This document shows positions 9,385-16,374 of a DNA stretch of 17,887 nucleotides, piece after piece. Source of the stretch: Porogramme epimiltina. Lineage: Eukaryota; Basidiomycota; Agaricomycetes; Polyporales; Polyporaceae. The stretch lies in assembly GCA_900155495.1 (NCBI GenBank), contig FTLJ01001292.1, positions 1-17,887 on the forward strand, written 5' to 3'. Below the pieces are notes generated by a model that saw only the letters and a list, made by a program, of their open reading frames with translations, searched no databases and was not told the origin of the DNA. Each line of letters opens with the position of its first letter. The stretch's first letter is position 1. A program made the position numbers and the translations under genes.

Positions 9385-9873
9385 ATGATTGAAGCCACCG
9401 CCCCTTCCAACGACCGCCGCTTGCTCGTCGTGGCACAGCAGGACCTGCAAGGGCACCATCGCCGCACCGAACACTGGGCCCTCATCGTCCTCGACCCTCC
9501 TCCAAGCCACGCCGCGGACGTCTTCCAGCTCGCAGGCAATATGGACACGTTCCACTTCGAGGCCCTTCGCGCCCCAGACGTCCTCAAGATCTCGGAGCTT
9601 TGCGGGGGGTATTGCGTTGGCAGTGTCGCGGCGGACGCTGTGGAGAAGCTGCGTGGGTGGCTTGAGGAGCGGCGTGTCGTGCACTACGACCGGATGTGGG
9701 ACTGCCAGGACTGGCTGCTCGAGGCGGTATGGGCGCTAAAGAAAGAGAGAGGGTGGGTGGCGATTGATGAGGGGTTCACGGAGCGTGGGTTGAGGGGGGC
9801 CCTGCGGGAGGAGAGGGAGTTGTGGGAGAGGGCGGACGACCACTACTTCGAGCGAAGATTCGCGCAGTCGTAA
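9385..9873 (+). CDS. EHWAL-family protein, intact copy A
   Basis: 162 residues, no intron. The ATG at 9385 has A at -3 (AACCATGATT) and matches the start of the unit B copy (12476); an in-frame ATG at 9292 would add 31 unconserved residues. Motifs: RRTEHWALIVLD (H30), VFQLAGNMDTFHFEA (47-60), ISELCGGYCVGSV, a helix EKLRGWLEERR, WDCQDWLLEAVWAL (C107), FTERGLRGALREEREL and DDHYFERRF. It is the only intact plus-strand member here, since the unit B copy is a pseudogene. The predicted protein is soluble and mixed alpha/beta with a charged C-terminal helix. Conserved H30 and C107 would fit a papain-like catalytic pair, but no third residue or activity can be shown. Function unknown; the family seems to multiply locally (three copies in 5 kb). 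Confidence 0.8.
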   Translation: MIEATAPSNDRRLLVVAQQDLQGHHRRTEHWALIVLDPPPSHAADVFQLAGNMDTFHFEALRAPDVLKISELCGGYCVGSVAADAVEKLRGWLEERRVVHYDRMWDCQDWLLEAVWALKKERGWVAIDEGFTERGLRGALREERELWERADDHYFERRFAQS

Positions 9874-10016
9874 GAGGCACGGGCACATACACGCCGAGGG
9901 TACGCACCATAGCACTTACGTGGAGTAGGCTGCCGCCATGATCGGGATCAGCTTTGGGAGGACCACCGACAGAGTACTTAGCACGGAAATCTATTCATCT
10001 AGCATCTGACATGACT

Positions 10017-10782
10017 TTAGAAATATCCATTGAGTGCTTCGCGAACATGAAGCACTTGCTCCTGCCACCCGAAGTCAGACGAGGGCCACATCAAAAGTAT
10101 AGATCAGAGAAAGCTGCACTCACCCACGAGTCCTCATTATAAGGTTGGATCCCGTACTCAAGCATCTCCTCTATCCCTTCCTCAGTGTACCCAAGACTCG
10201 TCGCCTGCACCTCGCACTCCATCATGTAACTTACTTCTCTGCGTCGGCGTCCTGGCGCTCCGCCTGGGCGTTCTCCCATGCCTCATCCGAGGCCCCAGGG
10301 GCCTCCTTCGGCAGCCACGTTTCTTCGCGCACCGAGCGCGCGATCTCGGCCTCCTCCGCGTACGGCCCAAGGCCTTCCCACAGGTCGCGCCGCCACGATA
10401 TGGGCTTGAACGCCTCCGCGAGGACGGCCACCTTCACGACCCGCAGGACGCCCGTCCGGGGAAGCGGCTCCTTAGCGACCGCAGGCTCGTCGAATTCGGC
10501 ACGGATCCGCGCGAGCCACCGCGCGTCCGTCCGCCAGCCGCGCTCGGGGAGGTAGTTGGCGTGGTGCGAGTACGCGCAGTTGTTTCTCTTTGGCGTCTCA
10601 TACACGCATTTTCCGAGTAGCCAGTATAGACACACATTGCGGCCCCTGTGAAGATGCGCGCGCGTAGTCAGTGGGCGGGGCGGGAGAGCGCAAGGCAGAT
10701 GGGGCAAGCCGACCTGTTTCCGCAGCGCAGTATCTGGAGAGTTCTTTTCGTGCCAGAGCCCTCCGGTAGAGAGCCTTAATGT
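10017..10782 (-). pseudogene. Truncated TPR-CCCH pseudogene (3' piece of the gene at 13093-15501)
   Basis: Homologous to the 3' part of the intact minus-strand gene in unit B. It begins mid-TPR exon (KALYRRALARK), runs into a chimeric intron (GTCGGCTTGCCCC of intron 5 fused to ACTGAC..TTCACAG of intron 6), then the exon with the second CCCH finger (GRNVCLYWLLGKC...NNCAYSHH). The exon with the first finger is missing. At about 10227-10233 a 5-nt insertion creates TAA after DADAEK; without it the frame would continue as in unit B. The downstream last exon (EQVLHVREALNGYF, stop at 10017-10019) is still recognisable behind a GTGAGT donor. An open frame 10818-10231 remains, but it reads through the chimeric intron and has no 5' half. 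Probably non-functional, although a short transcript cannot be excluded. Confidence 0.85.
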
Positions 10783-11142
10783 CGCGGTTTTAGCCTGTTC
10801 TGTGGCGCTCAAGGCCAAAAATGAGGGAAAAGAGTAGGATAAGCGTCATCCTAGTAGGATGACGCTTGCCTGTCACATATGCCCGCCATGTCGGTTCGGA
10901 CTAGTGGGCGCTTGTTAATGCTTACGTAGGCATAGTTCACACGCGTCACGAGCCTCAAGTGTGCACACAAGCTTCAATTGCATTGCAAGTTGATCATGAT
11001 TCATGATATCCAAAGTGCCAGCACTTGCCTCCAGGAGCTGGGTGACAGGACCGAGGTCTTCCCCGTCAGTGAAGGCTCTTACCCCGCGTGTGGTGAATAG
11101 ACTAATATCTTGGCCCAGCTCACCTCCCTCGACAGATCTTTG
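10783..11142. other. Spacer between the two duplication units
   Basis: About 360 bp with no gene. It holds a perfect hairpin (10841-10867), a near-palindrome at about 10993-11007 (ATCATGATTCATGAT) and presumably the promoter of kinase copy B. Confidence 0.5.
10841..10867. repeat. Perfect inverted repeat, 12-bp arms and 3-nt loop
   Basis: AAGCGTCATCCT (10841-10852), AGT, AGGATGACGCTT (10856-10867). It lies about 59 bp beyond the sharp right edge of unit A and is absent from the matching place in unit B. It could be an excision scar, a fold-back element remnant or a regulatory hairpin. Confidence 0.85.
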
Positions 11143-12030
11143 ATGGCTCTCTCCATATTCTCCGGCTTGTTAGCACGCGCCAGGAGATTCATTGTTCGCT
11201 ATCTCTTACAAAGGACAATGAAGAAATATGGCAAAATTCGTCTAGGAGGAAATGTCCTTAGACTCACTTCGCGTCTCGTAATCAAGAGGATTCATCTCAC
11301 CAGGTCCCGTCTCGAGGCCGAGGCGACCCCATTCGTCACCACTCACACCTCTATTCCCGTACCCCGCCTTCGATACTACTATGAAGAAGGCGATTTCGGA
11401 AACCTCATCATGGAATATGTAGAAGGAGAGACCCTGCAACGAGTGTGGCGCCAAATCTCGGACGAACAACGCATGAGTATCATGCAACGACTCTCCGGAT
11501 TCATCGACCAGCTTCGCACGATTCGCCAACCTTCACCCCCATCCGGATCTAGTCTCCCGCATCAGGGATGGGTTGGAAGTGCCCACGGAAACGCCTTCAC
11601 CGACTTCATGGTGACAGATGATATCTCTCCTTTTGGGCCATTTGCAGATGAACGGGAGTTCTATGACTGGCGTGTCTCACGGTTCAAACGGTTTGGGGAC
11701 ATGCATCCTCCCACTGCTGCACGTATCACAGAGATACGACAGTCCGTCCCTGACGATCATCCCATCGTTTTCACTCACGGCGATATCAACCGGCGTAATG
11801 TCCTCGTCCGCATTCACGGAGATGGTGCTGACGACGTCGAGATCGTCGCATTATTGGACTGGGAGCAGGCAGGTTGGCGTCCGATATACTGGGAGAGTAG
11901 GAAGTGGATCTTTATGGGTAGCAACATAGCGGAATGGGTGGAATTCGGGGTGAACGTCATAGGGTCCGGATACAAAGTAGACATTGAACTAGATCGCGAG
12001 CTTCAGCGCATTTCCGGTCATATACCCTAA
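11143..12030 (+). CDS. APH/choline-kinase-family phosphotransferase, copy B
   Basis: 295 residues from ATG 11143 (MALSIFSGLL), intronless; no in-frame ATG precedes it back to about 11110. It is collinear with copy A to the last residue (both end in SGHIP). Kinase-like motifs are all kept: FRLTSRLVIKR-type N-lobe strand (here LRLTSRLVIKR), NLIMEYVEGETLQRVW, FTHGDINRRNVLV (catalytic Asp near residue 214) and LLDWEQAGW (metal Asp near 239). Substitutions between copies sit mostly in the first 40 residues, the central SSLPxQGW..DF segment and the tail, while many codons differ synonymously. That suggests both copies were kept under selection after an old duplication. Substrate unknown. Confidence 0.88.
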   Translation: MALSIFSGLLARARRFIVRYLLQRTMKKYGKIRLGGNVLRLTSRLVIKRIHLTRSRLEAEATPFVTTHTSIPVPRLRYYYEEGDFGNLIMEYVEGETLQRVWRQISDEQRMSIMQRLSGFIDQLRTIRQPSPPSGSSLPHQGWVGSAHGNAFTDFMVTDDISPFGPFADEREFYDWRVSRFKRFGDMHPPTAARITEIRQSVPDDHPIVFTHGDINRRNVLVRIHGDGADDVEIVALLDWEQAGWRPIYWESRKWIFMGSNIAEWVEFGVNVIGSGYKVDIELDRELQRISGHIP

Positions 12031-12475
12031 CAGGAGACCGTCTTACAGGATAGATAACGTCTAGTAGTATTGATGAAGGCCCGGGCGACCTTCGCTTATT
12101 CTCACGTTCTCGGCGGTCGAGTCCTATGAGCACTCCGGTAGAGCAGTCAGAGGACATCGTTGAATTCTGAATGTCGTGGTATATGGAATGGCTGCCTTAT
12201 CCGCAACTGCCAGCAGCGGCCGTTGAAACGCTAAATCTCTCAAAGTCAAGTCAACAGTGGGTCTGGGTTTCTCCAGGGTAATAGGTGCCTTATAGGGGTC
12301 CCAGTGGCAGGTTCTTGTCGATTATCGATCTCAGTCGGAACCCACGGAATCGTGTGAGGGATACACCTGATGTGATAGCGCCGTCCTATATAGGTGATCC
12401 TGGGTTAATACGTCACTTGGAGATATCTTGTACGCACCCCCTTACTTCCTCGTCCTCTACACAACATCCCGAGGC
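12031..12475. other. Intergenic region between kinase B and the EHWAL pseudogene
   Basis: About 445 bp. I see no gene and no remnant of the inverted EHWAL gene that occupies the equivalent place in unit A, so that gene was either inserted in A or cleanly lost from B. Confidence 0.5.
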
Positions 12476-12962
12476 ATGACCCGATCAGAGGACCGACGTT
12501 TACTTGTCGTCGCACAGCAAGATACTCAGGGGCACCATCGCCGTACCGAGCATTAGGGCCTCATCGTTCTCTACCTGCCCCCGAGCCACGCCGCGGACGT
12601 GTTTCAGCTCGCCGGTAACATGGATACCTTCCATTTCGAGGCTTTTCGCGCCCCGGATGTCCTCAAGATCTCCGAGCTCTGCGGAGGATGCTGTGTCGGC
12701 GATGTCGCAGTTGACTCTATGGAGAAGCTCCACAAATGGCTGGAGGAACGGCGCGTCGTACACTACGATCGGATGTGGGATTGCCAGGACTGGCTACTCG
12801 AAGCGGTTAGGGCGCTGAAAGAAGAGAGCGGGTGGGTGGCCATCGACGAGAGGTTCACGGAACGAGACGGAACGAGGTTTGAGGAAGGCGCTGCGGGAGG
12901 AGAGAGAGTTGTGGGAGCGGGCGGAGGTCCACTATTTCGAGTGGATATTCGCACAATCATGA
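12476..12962 (+). pseudogene. EHWAL-family pseudogene, copy B
   Basis: Collinear with the intact copy at 9385-9873 from ATG 12476 to TGA 12960-12962. Two disabling changes are visible. Codon 27, TGG (Trp of EHWAL) in copy A, is TAG here (12554-12556). A 10-bp tandem duplication of ACGGAACGAG (12857-12866, 12867-12876) shifts the frame in the C-terminal FTER region. Outside these the motifs VFQLAGNMDTFHF, CGGCCVGDV, WDCQDWLLEA and, in the shifted frame, ELWERAEV are well kept, so inactivation looks recent relative to the duplication. A downstream ATG at 12599 opens a frame but lacks the HWAL strand and ends in shifted sequence. Stop-codon readthrough alone would not rescue it. Confidence 0.88.
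12857..12876 (+). repeat. 10-bp tandem duplication causing a frameshift
   Basis: Two perfect adjacent copies of ACGGAACGAG; the intact paralogue has one counterpart (ACGGAGCGTG). Ten extra bases shift the frame by one. Confidence 0.9.
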
Positions 12963-13092
12963 GTGGCGCGTCGATGGAACGCGCCGCTCTGCGTAGGACG
13001 CAGGTTGCTACCACAATTGGAGTCAGCTTTAGAGGGACCGTCGACAGAGTACTTTGCACAAAGCTCTATTCATCTATCACTCGACACAACTT

Positions 13093-15501
13093 TCAGAAAT
13101 ATCCATTGAGTGCTTCACGAACATGAAGCACTTGCTCCTGCCACTCAAAGTCAGACGAGGGCCATGTCAAAAGGATAGATCAAATGAAGCTGCACTCACC
13201 CACGCATCCTCATCATAAGGCTTGATCCCGTACTCAAACATCTCCTCTATCTCTTCCTCCGTGTGCCCGAAGTTCGTCGCCCGCTCCTCGCACTCCATCA
13301 TGTACTTCTGTGCGTCGGCACCCAGGCGATCCGCCTGAGCGCTCTCCCACGCCTCGTCCTCGGCCCCGGCGGCCTCCTCCAGAAGCCACGTCCTGTCACG
13401 CACCGAGCGCGCGATCTCGGCCTCCTCCGCATACGGTCCAAGGCCCGCCCACATGTCGCGCCGCCACGATATGGGCTTGAATGCCTCTGCGAGAATGGCC
13501 TCCTTCACGCCCGCGCGCCCTCCGGCGCCTGCAGGGAGTGGCTCCTTGGCGACTGCGTCGCTGAACTCGGTGCGGATCCGCGCGAGTCGCCGCGCGTCCG
13601 TCCACCAGCCGCGCTCGGGGAGGTAGTCGGCGTGGTGCGAGTACGCGCAGTTGTTTCTTTCGGGCGTCTCATACACGCACTTTCCGAGCAGCCAGTACAG
13701 GCATACGTTGCGGCCCCTGTGAAGACGCGCGCGCGTGGTCAGTAGGTGTGGCGGGCGGCACTGGGCATTCGATACTCACAGTTCATCGCGCACACTGCGG
13801 GTGTCGGGCGCGTGGCGGAAGCGGCAGCGAGCGCCGTTCTTGCACCCCTCGCGCGCACGGTTGTAGAATCTGCACGGCGTGCCATTCCCCTCGTGCGTGA
13901 AGTCTTCCGTGTCCGACTCGTACTCGATGTCCAACGCATCTTCTGGCGCACGCGCGTTGCGCTCTGGTGTTTCGTCGAACCACCAGTTAAAGGCTTCATC
14001 TCTACCATGGATGTCCCGAATTACCCGCTGCTCCGCTAGGGCAGGGCCATTGGCAGGCTCGAGGCGAAGGAGGCGGTGGAGGTCTATCACAGAAGGAGCA
14101 GCATGAACTTATAAGCACGATCGCAAGCTGGGACGGGGCAAGCCGACCTGTTTCCGCAGCGCAGTATCTGGAGAGTCCTTTTCGTGCCAGAGCCCTCCGG
14201 TAGAGAGCCTTAACGTGCTTGGGATCATGCAGCAGTGCTCGCGATGCCGCGTCATCCGCTGCTTCCCACCTAGAGACGGTATTGTTTAGTACTTTCTCAG
14301 GTGCAGGAAGAAAGGGAGTGTCACATCTCTAGTTTCAGAAGGCAGGCCGCGAGGTTGGAGAGATATACTGGCTGGGGTCCAGCTAGTGTAGCAGCCTCGC
14401 GGTACTTCTCGGCAGCGTCTGCCCATATTCCAGATCTGAAGAGCAAGTTTCCCTAGAAAGAGATCAGCTACCCGGGAGAACGAACGCGCGTTCATACGTC
14501 ATAACGAACCTCCTCTTTCAGAGCCTCAGCCTTCTCTAGCCTTTGCTTTTGCACCTCTTCGCGGCGCTTCCGGCGCGCTGCCACACAACGAGTGGCGGCA
14601 GAGGGATCCCATACGTTGGGCGGCAGAGGGACGGAGCGTGCACTTCCCTTTGATTTCCCTTTCTTGTTCTTGGCGGAGGTGGGCGGGGCCTTGCCCTTCG
14701 ACGTGTCAAGTTTGCTGAGTTCTAGACCGTTTGGTTTCTGCACCAAGTCAGATAACCGGTCAGTAAGATATCGACGAGCTTCACGTGGAACAGGGTACTT
14801 GCGTTAGGGAGGGGAGTTCCTACACCGGGTGCCGCTGGATGCGCGACACACCCCACGTGGAAGCACATCGCAAGAACGACATGGCTCGTGTCGTGTTGGG
14901 CGTTCTTGTCCCCTACAAACCCGACGTGCCCACTGCGGACCCGAGTAAAAGCAATAGGCGTTTCGTAGGTAGCTGTGGTTTGAGGGGTCTTGCCCTTGCC
15001 CTGCTTCTTGCCCATCTTGTTTTGGAAGTAGATGACGTCCTCGGCGGCAACGTGGCGCAGGTGCAGCGCCTTCATAGTGTACTTCTCGGTGATGTGATCC
15101 ACGAGAAGCTCAGGGGCTCCGGGATTGACAAAGAAGGTGCCACGTTTGATAGGTGCGGTCCGCCACTGGAGGCGCCACGCGTTCTTGAACATGAAGTCGA
15201 CCTTGGGATCGCAACAGAACATGCTGAAGAGGCCAGCGAAAATGACGGTGCCGCCATACTCGACGTAGTCCACCAAGAGATGGAGGATGTCACGGTACTC
15301 GTCGTGTGCGACTGAGTCGTCGACGACGACTACGGCAAATGGGCGCACCGTACTAGTGAGATGTCTGCGAGCGATGACGGGATCTTCCACGCTGACGACT
15401 TCCGTATTCTTCAGGAGCTCCAGGAAGAGGTGAGAGTTAAGCATCTCGAACGACGCGAGATCTTGAAGGCGGAGAACCATGACCAGGGGAGGTTTCGACA
15501 T
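13093..15501 (-). CDS. Alpha/beta domain - TPR - double CCCH zinc-finger protein
   Basis: Exons 15501-14857, 14737-14510, 14452-14325, 14269-14148, 14083-13780, 13716-13200 and 13137-13093; 662 residues, all phases joining. The first intron as given (119 nt, GTGGGG) may instead be two introns around a 13-nt exon, adding 6 residues. Domains: residues 1-215, an alpha/beta region (MSKPPLVMVL, VVVVDDSV, GGTVIFAGLFSMF, ETPIAFTRV, GHVGFVGD) resembling a ThuA or class-I amidotransferase-like fold; a Lys-rich linker; TPR helices from about 292 (GNLLFRSGIWADAAEKYREA, YLSNLAACLLKLE, KHVKALYRRALARKGL); acidic linker; CCCH finger 1 (C445, C455, C461, H465) and finger 2 (C481, C489, C499, H503) joined by RDELGRNVCLYW; then LPERGWWTD and a helical tail. 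The TPRs suggest protein binding and the fingers RNA binding. The architecture is familiar to me from basidiomycetes but has no assigned role. A truncated copy sits at 10017-10782. Confidence 0.82.
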
Positions 15502-16374
15502 GACTAGGGTTGGAGTGTGGTGGTGAAAGAGAGTAGAATCGCATTTTGGTGGCGAGCCTCAGTATGTAATAAGGAAGCATCGTGGTCAACGGTAGTGGCG
15601 ACGCGTAACTTCAATGACCCTTAGAACACGATCACGTGCACGGTCCACCTAGTATAGAAATATGTCATGGTCTTCCGCTTACTACAATTCGTACATAGGC
15701 ACGTCAAACACCGCGAAAACCCGCCGTGTACATTGACAGAAACACACAGACGGAGACCGGATAGCTCATAAGAAACTTCTCCCCAAAGACATCACGTCCA
15801 TGAGCCTCCGGATTTTTGCCAGTGGCTAGGATCGAAGCCTTCTGGTGCGAGTTATCTGGAAGTGCTTGTCATAGTGAGACAATGGCCGCGCTGGTGTAAC
15901 CTGGTGTTCACAGCGGGGGTACAACCGTTATGATGCGGGTACTATTCCTCGCTCAGACATAAGTAGTATAAGGTCACCCCAAGCCTACTCAGATAGTGAC
16001 GTCATTGAAGCATAAACTCGCATGGAAAATCTGCCTGTGGATGGTGCTGCGTGCATCAACGGGCCCTGGTAGTAAGTAGAAACGCGGTGCAGTTGGCTTT
16101 AGTCTGTAGACAAGTCTCACGCTGAGAATTAGCTGATAAAGACGGCGTTTCCCAAGGCCAATCGCATGTTGACCCACCTTGAACATGTCCGACTCGGAGT
16201 TCATCTTATCTTATCTCTTAATACGTGATAGCCCGTGATCAGAAGCTGACTACACCGTTCCTCCTCCTCCCGCCACCTCTTCAGTTTCCTCCACATTGCT
16301 CCGTCGCTCTCCTCATCTACCCCTGCTATACGCTGCTCCCACCCCCACCCCTCTGGTGGCTCTTCCGGAGGAAA
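15502..16374. other. Divergent intergenic region
   Basis: 873 bp between two divergent starts (15501 minus, 16375 plus). A pyrimidine-rich tract at about 16258-16325 precedes the plus-strand ATG, as often in fungal promoters. A 71-codon minus-strand frame (16204-15989) begins with ATG but matches nothing I recognise. Confidence 0.5.

Larger units (their letters stand above)
7366..10782. repeat. Segmental duplication unit A
   Basis: The gene order kinase (+), EHWAL (+), TPR-CCCH 3' part (-) is repeated in the same orientation at 11143-14216. Noncoding sequence is shared too: GACAGAGTACTT and ATCTATTCATCTA-like strings lie between the EHWAL stop and the CCCH last exon in both units. The right edge is sharp: shared GAGAGCCTTAA ends at about 10782 here and about 14216 in unit B. 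The left edge is near the kinase start and is blurred by divergence. Unit A carries an extra inverted EHWAL gene that unit B lacks. Confidence 0.85.
11143..14216. repeat. Segmental duplication unit B
   Basis: Direct repeat partner of 7366-10782. It contains kinase copy B, the EHWAL pseudogene and the 3' part of the TPR-CCCH gene. Because the gene is complete only here, unit B (or its ancestor) is the likely source and unit A's right end the copied fragment. Confidence 0.85.

Noticed and set aside
10231..10818. An intact 195-residue zinc-finger gene
   Set aside because: Its first third translates a shifted TPR exon and a chimeric intron, and its stop results from a 5-nt insertion relative to the unit B gene.
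7327..12030. Aminoglycoside-resistance genes
   Set aside because: The APH fold is shared by many eukaryotic kinases; nothing in the sequence indicates an antibiotic substrate.
12599..13126. Functional shortened EHWAL gene starting at an internal ATG
   Set aside because: It lacks the EHWAL strand, and its C-terminus is frameshifted by the 10-bp duplication.
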